Below are positions 25,985 to 33,328 of a DNA stretch of 37,463 nucleotides, piece after piece. Source of the stretch: JAEUSE01 sp964648985 (GTDB taxonomy: Bacteria > Patescibacteriota > Doudnabacteria > UBA920); contig CAZYMS010000012.1 of assembly GCA_964648985.1 (NCBI GenBank), positions 1 to 37,463 on the forward strand, read 5' to 3'. Numbering within the stretch: the stretch's first letter is position 1; each line of letters starts with the position of its first letter. A program made the position numbers and the translations under genes. The notes beneath the pieces were generated by a model that was not told the origin of the DNA, did not search any database, and saw only the letters and a list, made by a program, of their open reading frames with translations.

Positions 25985-28900
25985 TTATATTTTTACTATC
26001 CCTACCCAAATTGGTTTACTATCAATAATCGCCTGAGCTTCGTTATCTGCCTCCACTTCCAAACTCTGAGCAATGGTATTAATAGAGGTCTTTTTACGAT
26101 CCACCAAACCAAGTAAGACTTTTTCTAAATCTGTATCCGTAGTGTTGTAGTACAAATCTACTTCATCCCCTACTGTAAGTCCACTCTTTTTCCGAAGATC
26201 CTGTATAACCCGCTCAAGCTCACGCGCGTACCCCTCAAGGGTCAATTCTGGAGTAAGTACTGTATGCAGCAACACGGAAGATACGGCACCTGTTCCCAAA
26301 GTTTCTGCTACCCCACCCTTTAGGCGCCCTTGCTCTGCTAGGGAATCAAAATCTGCAAGAGACTTGACATTCAGCTCTTCCAAAATTATTTGCACATGAT
26401 CTTCAGACAAATGCACTGCACTGTTCGACTTGTAGGCCATCTGGGCAAGTGGCTGACGAACAGAAACAGAAGCGTTCTTTCTGGCGGCCAGCGCGAGACT
26501 CACAATCTCCCTCACCAAATCCATTTGCTCCAGTGTCCGACTATCGTAGCCAAGAGGCGGCACGTCCTCCGTAGCCTTAGCGGAGGAGGGCCAATCCGAC
26601 AAATGCACAGACTCTTCTCCGGTTACATCACGATATATTCTTTCCGAAAGAAATGGAGCTATGGGAGCCAAGACCTGAGCCGTACGAGCCAGTACGTACC
26701 CCAAGGTCTGCAGAGCATGCTGAGAGGATTCGTCGTTGGCCTTTATGCGCTCACGGCTTCTGCGTACATACCACGTGGACAATTCATTTATGAATTCCAC
26801 TATTTCTCTACACGCCTTCACAGTATTGTAGTGGTCCAGCTGGTATGTAACGGTTGCTATAAGTTTCTTCAATCGCTCCAGAACCCAAATATCCAAGACA
26901 TGCCTTGGTCGTAACTCGTCACTTGTAACTTGTAACTTGTCACTGCAGTACATTCGGTAAAAGCTCCACACGTTGTAGAGCAGCATGTTCACCTTCTGCG
27001 AAACCTCTTTTACGCCAGCTTCCGAAAAATTAAAGTCATCACCATTCATGACCGGACTTTGCATAAGATAAAACCGTATAGCATCCATTCCGAACTTTTC
27101 TACAAGCACCCACGGGTCAGGATAATTATTTTTTGACTTAGACATTTTACTACCGTCTTCAGCCAAAATATTTCCAGTCGTCGCCACATGCTTAAACGGA
27201 GCCTTTCCAAATAAGGAAACACCCATAACATGCATAACATAAAACCAGGCGCGGGTCTGTGCTATATATTCTGCTACAAAATCTGCTGGAAAACGTGCTT
27301 TGAATAGCTCCTGTTCAGCAAATGGATAATGCAACTCCGCATAGGGCATACTCCCCGACTCCACCCAACAGTCAACCACCTCAGGAATACGGCTCATATT
27401 ACTACCGCACTTTTCGCACGGTAGAACAACTCTATCTATATATGGTTTATGTAAATCTATTTGCGATACATCGCCAGCGAACTGGGGATAGACTTCTCTA
27501 AAGTTATGAGACTTCTCTACAAGTTCTTTGATAGAACCGACGCAGACTACCAAGCGGCACTGGCTATTTTGACACCTCCAAAACGGCAACGCCGTTGCCC
27601 AGAACCTATTGCGAGTTATATTCCAATCCGGAGCCTGTTCTACCGATTTGCCAAAACGCCCTTCTTTTAAATGTTCGGGATACCACTGTGTATCTACGTT
27701 GGCTTTTAACAAATCTGGTTTGATTTTTTGAATGTTAATGAACCACGCGGAAAGCGCATTGTAATACAAAGGAGTACTACAACGCCAGCAGTGCGGATAA
27801 CTATGGGTAAATGGTTTTACTTGAAAAACTAAATCACGGCTTTCTAGGTCACCAAGTACGAGCTTTTCTGCATTCTTAAAAAACACGCCACGCAAAAACT
27901 CTGGTGCCAATGGCAAGTAGTGGCCTTTAGCATCCAGCATTTCTACACGTGGCAAGTCGTGCTCTTTTGCGGCCAGAAAATCTTCCTCACCATACATAAC
28001 CGCGCTGTGCACCACGCCAGTACCCTCTGTTGTGGCAACAAAGTCGTCTATATATATACGATGCGCCTTTGCTGGATCGCCTACAAGTACAGGCTCAGTA
28101 GCACCAGTCACTACACCCGGATAGAGTGGCTCATAGACAAGACCGGCCAAACTTCGCGGTGAAACATCCCGCAGGACTTCGTAAGGACCAGACAATAAAT
28201 CCAATCTCTCTTTCGCCAAAATAAACTTTTGCCCATTCTGCTCAACAAGAACATACTCAAGCAAGGGACCAATATGAAGCGCTGTATTGCCAGGAAGTGT
28301 CCAAGGAGTGGTAGTCCACGCAAGGACAAACGTCTTGTCGTCGGTCATGAAATCCACTATGCGCTGGCTAGGTAATAGCCTAAATTTCACATATACAGAA
28401 TTCTCAGTTACATCTTTGTAACTATTGTCCATGGCGACTTCGAAATTGGAAAGCGGAGTTTCGCATCGTGAACAATATAAAAGAACCTTTCGATCTTCAT
28501 ATACCAAATGCTTGTCCCAAAGCTGTTGCAAAGCCCACCATACAGACTCCTGGTACGTAGAATCCATGGTCTTGTAAGAATTTTCAAACTCTACCCAGCG
28601 GCCCATGCGGCGAACCATCTTCCCCCATTCATTTGCAAACAACATTACATTTTCACGACACGCCTCATTGAACTTATCTACTCCAAGCTCCTCTATTTGG
28701 CGCTTACCGGAAATACCAAGTTTTTTTTCTACTATATTTTCGATTGGTAATCCATGGCAGTCCCAACCCCACTTTCGGCGCACATAATGACCTTTCATGG
28801 TTTGGTACCGAGGAATGGCATCTTTTATGGTAGAGGCCAAAATATGCCCGTAGTGAGGCAGACCTGTAGCGAACGGCGGACCGTCGTAAAATACATATGG

Positions 28901-29023
28901 TTCATTATTCCGAGTTTTTTCTAAAGACTTTTCAAATGTCTTATGTTCGTCCCAGTATTCAAGGACCTCCTGCTCAAACGTATTAAAATCCGGAGCATTC
29001 GATTGTGGTTTTTCGTTAGTCAT
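25985..29023 (-). CDS. ileS: Isoleucyl-tRNA synthetase, eukaryal/archaeal-like type
   Basis: 1012 residues, full length. It charges tRNA-Ile and edits mischarged Val. The class I signatures are present: PHYGHI (~56-61) and KMSKS (~627). GWDCHGLPIE and the editing-domain WTTTPWTLPGNTA are intact. The sequence around the HIGH box (ASTIKDAIPRYQTMKGHYVR, then RRKWGWDCHG) is typical of the eukaryal/archaeal-like IleS2 type rather than the usual bacterial one. Paired CxxC motifs (CWRC, CEKCGS) may bind zinc. Two short insertions look repeat-derived: DKLQVTSDE after the catalytic core and PSSAKATEDVPP in the anticodon-binding region. A TATACT lies 16 bases upstream of ATG 29023, with AAGGAT as ribosome-binding site. 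It follows argS by 44 bases. Confidence 0.97.
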   Translation of the reverse strand: MTNEKPQSNAPDFNTFEQEVLEYWDEHKTFEKSLEKTRNNEPYVFYDGPPFATGLPHYGHILASTIKDAIPRYQTMKGHYVRRKWGWDCHGLPIENIVEKKLGISGKRQIEELGVDKFNEACRENVMLFANEWGKMVRRMGRWVEFENSYKTMDSTYQESVWWALQQLWDKHLVYEDRKVLLYCSRCETPLSNFEVAMDNSYKDVTENSVYVKFRLLPSQRIVDFMTDDKTFVLAWTTTPWTLPGNTALHIGPLLEYVLVEQNGQKFILAKERLDLLSGPYEVLRDVSPRSLAGLVYEPLYPGVVTGATEPVLVGDPAKAHRIYIDDFVATTEGTGVVHSAVMYGEEDFLAAKEHDLPRVEMLDAKGHYLPLAPEFLRGVFFKNAEKLVLGDLESRDLVFQVKPFTHSYPHCWRCSTPLYYNALSAWFINIQKIKPDLLKANVDTQWYPEHLKEGRFGKSVEQAPDWNITRNRFWATALPFWRCQNSQCRLVVCVGSIKELVEKSHNFREVYPQFAGDVSQIDLHKPYIDRVVLPCEKCGSNMSRIPEVVDCWVESGSMPYAELHYPFAEQELFKARFPADFVAEYIAQTRAWFYVMHVMGVSLFGKAPFKHVATTGNILAEDGSKMSKSKNNYPDPWVLVEKFGMDAIRFYLMQSPVMNGDDFNFSEAGVKEVSQKVNMLLYNVWSFYRMYCSDKLQVTSDELRPRHVLDIWVLERLKKLIATVTYQLDHYNTVKACREIVEFINELSTWYVRRSRERIKANDESSQHALQTLGYVLARTAQVLAPIAPFLSERIYRDVTGEESVHLSDWPSSAKATEDVPPLGYDSRTLEQMDLVREIVSLALAARKNASVSVRQPLAQMAYKSNSAVHLSEDHVQIILEELNVKSLADFDSLAEQGRLKGGVAETLGTGAVSSVLLHTVLTPELTLEGYARELERVIQDLRKKSGLTVGDEVDLYYNTTDTDLEKVLLGLVDRKKTSINTIAQSLEVEADNEAQAIIDSKPIWVGIVKI
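26563..26592 (-). repeat. GC-rich hairpin repeat inside ileS
   Basis: CCTCCG (26566-26571) pairs with CGGAGG (26581-26586). On the minus strand the element encodes SSAKATED in frame. Confidence 0.5.
26911..26944 (-). repeat. Direct-repeat insertion inside ileS
   Basis: Tandem CAAGTTA-type units (TGACAAGTTACAAGTTACAA on the minus strand) encode DKLQVTSDE in frame. The same kind of unit is in pcrA at 10897-10920. Confidence 0.6.
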
Positions 29024-29067
29024 ATCCTTTATAAGTATAATCAGTTGTATACGTCCTATCGGCCGTA

Positions 29068-30882
29068 TTACATTTCTTCCAAAGTTTCAATTCCTAAAAG
29101 TGCCAAAGCGTTTCTGATGACCTGAGACGCAGCAATGACCATTTGCAGTCGCGCCTGTCGCAAAGCATCGGTTTCCGCCTTGATAACGGAGTGTGTGGTA
29201 TAAAAACTATTAAACGCCTGCGCTGTTTCAAACACATACGTAGTTATATACGCGGGGTTGTATTCACTTGCAGCACGACTAATAATTTCAGGAAGCTCGG
29301 CCAGCTTTTGCAACACCATACGCTCTTCTACATCACCCAACAATGAATAGTCAACGGCACCACTTTCACCAGATAATTTGCCGCTCGTTACTTGCCTTAT
29401 AATGCTTTTTGCCCGAGCGTACGTATACTGGCAATAAGGTCCTGTATTTCCTTCAAAAGAAATGGACTCTTTAGGATCAAAATAGATGTCCGTAACCGGC
29501 TTTTGCTTTAATATATAGTATTTAATTGCCGCAAGGGCAATAATACGAGCCCTCTTCTCTACTTCATCGTCAGTAATCTGTTCACTTTCTATAATAGACT
29601 GGCGTGACTGAATTTCCAGTTTTGCCAAATCCACGACTTGCGCAATTAAATCATCGGCATCCACTACAGTTCCTTCACGGGACTTCATCTTCCCTTCGGG
29701 TAGATAGACCATTGCATAAGATAAGTGATACAACTTTTCTGCCCATGCATATCCTAGTGCCTTAAAGATGGCGAATAAGGCCTTAAAGTAAAAATCTTGT
29801 TCGGAACCAACCACATGCACAATTCTGTCTAAACTATATTCAGCCACACGACTTGTTTGTAGGCCTATGTCCTGAGTGTAGTAGAGGCTAGTACCGTCTG
29901 CTCGCAGCACAGTAATAAGCTTTGCGTGGCCGTCAGCATCCTTGCCAAACTCTTCAACGGGCAAATCAAATACAATATTCCCTTTTTCAATTTTTCGAAA
30001 CACACCACGCTCTAGACCCTGCTCTACAATATCGCGACCCAATTCGTAGACATCTGATTCAAAGTAAACCTTATCAAACGTAAACCCAAGTAACTGCTCT
30101 GTCTGCTTCCACCCATCAAGTACCCACTGTCGCACTGTAAGCCACAATGCGCGTACATCCGCATCACCGGCCTCCCATTTGCGAAGCATATTCTGCGCCT
30201 CATCTTGCAAACTCTCATCTTTTTCTGCTTCCTGGGCAAAACGAACGTACCAGTCACCAAAAAAATGGTCAGCTTTCTTACCAGCAGATTCCGGAGTGGT
30301 ACCATTCCCCCATCGCTGATACGCAAGCATAGCTTTGCAAATATGTATACCGCGATCATTTATTATTTCCGCTTTTATGACCTCTTGGCCAGTTGTAGAC
30401 AAAAGATTTATAACAGCCGCACCCGTAATACCATTTCGGAGATGCCCCAAGTGTAGAGGCTTGTTCGTATTAGGTGAAAGATACTCCACCATTATACGTT
30501 CGGGAGTGAGCGCAGGAGTTTTACCGTAGTCATCTTTTTTCTTATCTATATCATTCAATACTTCTGCAAACCAATATTTAGACTGGAGAGTAAAATTTAT
30601 AAACCCACCGAGAACCTCTATCTTCTCTATAACTGGATCCGTCTCGGTACTATCTTTAAAAATTGAAAATTGAAAATTAAAAATTCGAGCAGAGAGCTTT
30701 TCTGCTACTATCTTAGGGTTTTCCCCCACCTTCTTTGCCAGCACCAGAGCAACATTACTTGCGTAGTCGCCCATGCCGGGCTTGGGCGGATAAGCAACAC
30801 TAAAAACAACCTCCTGGCCAATGTCGCTTCCAAATTCTGCGGAAACCGCCTCACGAATAAGCTGTTCTAGCTGCTGTTTCAT
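29068..30882 (-). CDS. argS: Arginyl-tRNA synthetase
   Basis: 604 residues, full length. Class I synthetase that charges tRNA-Arg and needs the tRNA for activation. The N-terminal Add1-like domain contains FSVAYPPKPGMGDYASN. The HIGH region is PNTNKPLHLGHLRNG (~135-149); the KMSKS loop is the ArgS variant KMKSREGT (~400). The C-terminal helical domain ends VIRNALALLGIETLEEM, as in the family. Two insertions look repeat-encoded: FNFQFSIF (~68-75) and RQVTSGKLSGESG (~495). ATG 30882 is chosen because family alignment begins there; the frame stays open upstream without homology. A TATACT ends seven bases before the ATG, so the mRNA is probably leaderless. ileS follows on the same strand. Confidence 0.96.
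   Translation of the reverse strand: MKQQLEQLIREAVSAEFGSDIGQEVVFSVAYPPKPGMGDYASNVALVLAKKVGENPKIVAEKLSARIFNFQFSIFKDSTETDPVIEKIEVLGGFINFTLQSKYWFAEVLNDIDKKKDDYGKTPALTPERIMVEYLSPNTNKPLHLGHLRNGITGAAVINLLSTTGQEVIKAEIINDRGIHICKAMLAYQRWGNGTTPESAGKKADHFFGDWYVRFAQEAEKDESLQDEAQNMLRKWEAGDADVRALWLTVRQWVLDGWKQTEQLLGFTFDKVYFESDVYELGRDIVEQGLERGVFRKIEKGNIVFDLPVEEFGKDADGHAKLITVLRADGTSLYYTQDIGLQTSRVAEYSLDRIVHVVGSEQDFYFKALFAIFKALGYAWAEKLYHLSYAMVYLPEGKMKSREGTVVDADDLIAQVVDLAKLEIQSRQSIIESEQITDDEVEKRARIIALAAIKYYILKQKPVTDIYFDPKESISFEGNTGPYCQYTYARAKSIIRQVTSGKLSGESGAVDYSLLGDVEERMVLQKLAELPEIISRAASEYNPAYITTYVFETAQAFNSFYTTHSVIKAETDALRQARLQMVIAASQVIRNALALLGIETLEEM
29372..29400 (-). repeat. Degenerate direct-repeat insertion inside argS
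   Basis: AAGGCAAGTAACGAGCGGCA on the minus strand resembles the CAAGTAACAAGT units in pcrA and ileS and encodes RQVTSGKLS. The match is weaker than the other two. Confidence 0.35.
30655..30686 (-). repeat. AT-rich tandem repeat inside argS
   Basis: TTTTCAATTTTCAATTTTT-type units on the minus strand encode FNFQFSIF in frame, between the N-terminal domain's KLSARI and EKIEVLGGF strands. Confidence 0.55.
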
Positions 30883-30889
30883 ACTAAAT

Positions 30890-30895
30890 AGTATA
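30890..30895 (-). promoter_or_regulatory. Near-leaderless promoter of argS
   Basis: TATACT is followed by ATTTAGT and then ATG. With the usual 6-8 base offset, transcription would begin at or next to the start codon. TATACTATTTACGTATG occurs at 33315. Confidence 0.55.
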
Positions 30896-30965
30896 CCGAA
30901 ATCCCCATATAAAAGCCAGGTAGCGCAATACAGCAGCCTAAGGCTGGCAATATAAAACGGAGCTA

Positions 30966-30994
30966 TAGACAAAAAACTGCTTACATGGCATAGT
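30966..30994 (+). promoter_or_regulatory. Promoter of the zinc-ribbon gene and its leader
   Basis: TAGACA, a 17-base spacer, and TGGCATAGT (extended -10, CATAGT). Transcription should start near 31000, giving a leader of about 155 bases. Confidence 0.55.
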
Positions 30995-30999
30995 GTAAT

Positions 31000-31155
31000 G
31001 CTAATGGAGCTTTAGCAAAATGTTAAAGGTGGAGAAAGCCAGGGGCTATTCCTCGGCAAGGTGCAGGTGGGTTAGCGGCACCAAGAGGTGCCAAATAAGC
31101 GTGGAGTATCCACATCACACCCCACTTACAGTGGGTCAGAGGAGGAAATATCGTA
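31000..31155 (+). ncRNA. Structured 5' leader, possible RNA switch
   Basis: At least five stems fit: GCTAA/TTAGC (31000-31016), GCCAGGGG/CCTCGGC (about 31038-31057), GGCACC/GGTGCC (31078-31093), GTGGA/TCCAC (about 31102-31115) and CCCACT/AGTGGG (about 31123-31137). GGTGC near 31060 can pair with the same GCACC as GGTGCC does, so two alternative folds compete. It ends in a strong Shine-Dalgarno (GGAGGA). I do not recognise a known riboswitch class. Confidence 0.45.
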
Positions 31156-31392
31156 ATGAAGATGATACTGGACGCCAATAACATAGCACATTACAAGTGT
31201 CCATCTTGTGATTTTTTTGCGGTACGAGAAAACAAGAGCAGCAGATATAAGAAATGGCAGTGCCGGAGCTGCGAGAAGGTAGTGCCAATAAGATTTTACA
31301 ACCCCTATCTTTTTTGGACCGCAGTAGTTATTGCGCTACTCGTGGTCATCAGCAGCTTGGTGGCCATCAGCGAACTGTTACCGAGACAATAA
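31156..31392 (+). CDS. Small zinc-ribbon membrane protein
   Basis: 78 residues. The N-terminal part has two CxxC pairs (YKCPSCDFF and WQCRSCEKV) that should bind one zinc ion as a ribbon. A single helix follows (FWTAVVIALLVVISSLVAI, ~52-70) with a short polar tail. It is probably a tail-anchored protein with the ribbon in the cytoplasm. The function is unknown. The start has the best ribosome-binding site in this window (AGAGGAGG, ten bases before ATG). It is preceded by a long structured leader and followed by a terminator, so it is a one-gene unit, divergent from argS. Confidence 0.8.
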   Translation: MKMILDANNIAHYKCPSCDFFAVRENKSSRYKKWQCRSCEKVVPIRFYNPYLFWTAVVIALLVVISSLVAISELLPRQ

Positions 31393-31410
31393 ATCGCACG
31401 AAAATCTGAG

Positions 31411-31449
31411 AAGGCTGGGCTACACTACAATATCCCAGCCTTTCTTTTA
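31411..31449 (+). terminator. Terminator of the zinc-ribbon gene
   Basis: AAGGCTGGG pairs exactly with CCCAGCCTT around a 14-base loop, followed by TCTTTTAT. Confidence 0.85.
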
Positions 31450-31511
31450 TCTGCTAAGAGAAAGCTTCTTTTTTTCACCCAGAAAAGCTACAATTAGTCA
31501 TGCAAACATAA

Positions 31512-31585
31512 AATCATCTAAGTATGTAAGTACTATCCACTTTTTGATTACTTGTTTATATATTTAGATGATTACATGTTTATAT
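31512..31585. repeat. Inverted and tandem repeats just before smpB
   Basis: AATCATCTAA (31512-31521) pairs exactly with TTAGATGATT (31564-31573). GATTACTTGTTTATAT (31546-31561) and GATTACATGTTTATAT (31570-31585) differ at one base, period 24; the second copy runs into the smpB start codon. Confidence 0.5.
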
Positions 31586-32015
31586 GTCTCTAGCCACAAA
31601 CAACCGAGCACGCTACGACTATGACATCAAGGATACACTTGAGGCTGGTTTGGTATTGGAAGGACGCGAGGTAAAGTCTGTACGAGGTGGCAATGTTTCT
31701 CTGAATGGAAGTTACGTAACCGTGAACCAGGAAGGCGCGTATCTAATTAACTGCCACATTGGCCCATATAAATACGCACCCAATACAGATTACGACCCAA
31801 CTCACACTCGCAAAATTTTACTTAAAAAGTCTGAAATACAAGGACTCCTCGGAAAAGAAAAAGGTCTCGTCATAGTTCCCCTAGAAATATACCCGGGCCG
31901 CCGTGGCCTGCTTAAACTCAAACTCGGCATAGGCCGCGCCCGCAAAAAAATAGACAAACGCGAATACATAAAAAAACGCGACACCACCCGCGAAATAAGA
32001 AAGCATCTTAACTAA
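31584..32015 (+). CDS. smpB: SsrA-binding protein SmpB
   Basis: 143 residues, normal length. SmpB binds tmRNA and brings it to stalled ribosomes for trans-translation. Family motifs are all present: N..ARYDYDI.DT.EAGLVL.G.EVKS.R, LIN.HI.PY, HTRKILL, GLVIVPL..Y and a basic C-terminal tail (GRARKKIDKREYIKKRD) that enters the mRNA channel. No tmRNA gene is visible in the window. No Shine-Dalgarno is clear; the upstream repeat abuts the start codon. Confidence 0.97.
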   Translation: MSLATNNRARYDYDIKDTLEAGLVLEGREVKSVRGGNVSLNGSYVTVNQEGAYLINCHIGPYKYAPNTDYDPTHTRKILLKKSEIQGLLGKEKGLVIVPLEIYPGRRGLLKLKLGIGRARKKIDKREYIKKRDTTREIRKHLN

Positions 32016-32044
32016 AAAAACCAATGCGACAGCTTTGGTCCGGC

Positions 32045-32060
32045 CGTCACTTTCTTGACG
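32045..32060 (+). promoter_or_regulatory. Candidate operator before the PaaX/Cas2-like gene
   Basis: CGTCA, six bases, TGACG, ending one base before ATG 32062. The same CGTCA/TGACG half-sites form the outer ends of the 36-bp palindrome at the end of this gene. Confidence 0.4.
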
Positions 32061-32061
32061 T

Positions 32062-32634
32062 ATGGAAAAAGATATAAAACAACTTACTACTGGCAGCCAA
32101 TTGCTTATGCTGCTATTAGATGCAAAAACATTTTACATAAAGAGTCACGCACGCGGACGACTTAGCACCGCACTTTATCCCGAATACGTTGCATATAAGG
32201 CGGAGAGAAATACGCAACGCCAAATTCAACGCCTTAAGCAGAAGGGGTGGATAAGGTATGAATACAAAAATAGCAAACAAATTATTAAACTAACCTCCAA
32301 AGGCCAGCTTGAAGCACTACTTGCCAAAAGCATCACGAGCACCGAATCTCCCCTAGGCCAAAACTGGACACTAGTCACCTTTGATATTCCCGAACGTGCT
32401 CGTGCTATAAGAAAAAGGTTACGTCTGCTTCTCTATGCATACGGCTTTAAACCCCTACAAGCGAGTGTGTATGTAAGCCAGAAAGCACTTTCATCTGCAG
32501 GTATCGAATACCTGAAAATAAGCAAACTCATAAAATATATTCAAATTTTTCGAATTGAAAAAACTAAAGAGACATCCAACCTTACCAAGCTTTTTCGTAC
32601 AGCGTCAACTATGGACCGGCCGGTCCATAGTTGA
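32062..32634 (+). CDS. PaaX-like transcriptional regulator with Cas2-like C-terminal fold
   Basis: 190 residues. The N-terminal ~85 residues look like a winged helix (LLMLLLDAKTFYIKSHARG, then a second helix NTQRQIQRLKQKGWIRYEY as recognition segment). The C-terminal half has the ferredoxin-like Cas2/PaaX-C pattern: NWTLVTFDIPERARAIRKRL, LLLYAYGFKPLQASVYVS and a closing YIQIFRIEK. Proteins of this sort are often annotated Cas2, but no CRISPR repeats, Cas1 or other cas gene is present, so I favour a PaaX-like repressor. The last nine codons and the TGA stop lie in a perfect palindrome that may be its own binding site or a terminator. It follows smpB by 46 bases and precedes a PLD nuclease. Confidence 0.8.
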   Translation: MEKDIKQLTTGSQLLMLLLDAKTFYIKSHARGRLSTALYPEYVAYKAERNTQRQIQRLKQKGWIRYEYKNSKQIIKLTSKGQLEALLAKSITSTESPLGQNWTLVTFDIPERARAIRKRLRLLLYAYGFKPLQASVYVSQKALSSAGIEYLKISKLIKYIQIFRIEKTKETSNLTKLFRTASTMDRPVHS

Positions 32635-32637
32635 CGC
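32602..32637. repeat. 36-bp perfect palindrome at the end of the PaaX/Cas2-like gene
   Basis: GCGTCAACTATGGACCGG is followed directly by its exact complement with no spacer, overlapping the stop codon, then GTTATTTTTA. It could be a terminator, an operator, or both. Confidence 0.8.
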
Positions 32638-32670
32638 GTTATTTTTAATGCCGCAGCGAGAAACGGAGCC

Positions 32671-33213
32671 ATGAAATTCAACAAAGATTTTATTTATATC
32701 GTAGTTATTGCGATATTAGTAGCAATGTGCGGACAACTTATCTATTCCTATGAATACATCCCCCATCGGGAACGAAAAGTGGAAGTGTTCTACAATCGGG
32801 ATATAGAAGCAAATCGAAAAGTTATTAGCATCATTGAGAACGCAGATAAGTTCGTGTATTTTGCAATATACACCTTTACAAGGAGTGACATTAAAGACGC
32901 TCTTCTCGGGGCAAAACACCGCGGACTTGAAGTCAGGGGCATAACCGATAAAGACCAGTTGGCAAAGATAGACTTGCAAGAAAAAATAATTAAGGAACTC
33001 CGCGACGCTGGCATCCCCATAGCTGTGCAAAGTCACTCTGCTATTATGCATATTAAAACAGTTGTAACGGATAAAGGCTACGTTTCGGGCTCGTACAATT
33101 GGACCGCTGCCGCAACAGACAGCAACGACGAAGTTATAGAAGTGGGTAGGGACGAAAGCATTCGGAGGCAGTACGAGCAGGCACTTACTGAGGTACTAGC
33201 CAAATACGAATAA
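32671..33213 (+). CDS. PLD-family nuclease/phosphodiesterase, membrane-anchored
   Basis: 180 residues with a single HKD motif, like the Nuc endonuclease subgroup that works as a dimer. A hydrophobic N-terminal helix (FIYIVVIAILVAMCGQLIY, ~7-25) exports or anchors it. FNR..EANRKVISIIENADKFVYFAIYTFTR is the usual N-terminal strand-helix; the catalytic motif is HIKTVVTDKGYVSGSYNWT (His, Lys, Asp and GS.N in place), followed by NDEVIEV. The likely substrate is extracellular nucleic acid or phosphodiester, which fits an organism that must scavenge nucleotides (inference). It has GGAG upstream of the ATG and sits just after the palindrome. Confidence 0.88.
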   Translation: MKFNKDFIYIVVIAILVAMCGQLIYSYEYIPHRERKVEVFYNRDIEANRKVISIIENADKFVYFAIYTFTRSDIKDALLGAKHRGLEVRGITDKDQLAKIDLQEKIIKELRDAGIPIAVQSHSAIMHIKTVVTDKGYVSGSYNWTAAATDSNDEVIEVGRDESIRRQYEQALTEVLAKYE

Positions 33214-33314
33214 AGGTTCAAGCGTATCGAGAATAGATTTTGTATATTGATTTCGAATGTTAGCATGAGACCCGTCTCGCGAGTCTTTCATTAAAAACTA
33301 AGCACCTGCTGTGC

Positions 33315-33320
33315 TATACT
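33315..33320 (+). promoter_or_regulatory. Near-leaderless extended -10 promoter
   Basis: TGTGCTATACT followed by ATTTACGT and ATG at 33329. Transcription should begin within a base or two of the start codon. Confidence 0.55.
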
Positions 33321-33328
33321 ATTTACGT

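Noticed and set aside
31000..31155. Known riboswitch, tmRNA or RNase P RNA near smpB
   Set aside because: I could not match the tmRNA ends, the RNase P core, or any riboswitch consensus I remember, so it is reported only as a structured leader.
31020..31181. 53-codon frame starting ATG 31020 that overlaps the zinc-ribbon gene start
   Set aside because: The stems in this DNA and the strong ribosome-binding site for ATG 31156 fit a leader RNA better; the predicted peptide has an unnatural mix of Arg, Cys and His.
32062..32634. CRISPR adaptation module (Cas2)
   Set aside because: No Cas1, effector or repeat-spacer array is present; the N-terminal winged helix fits PaaX-like proteins.
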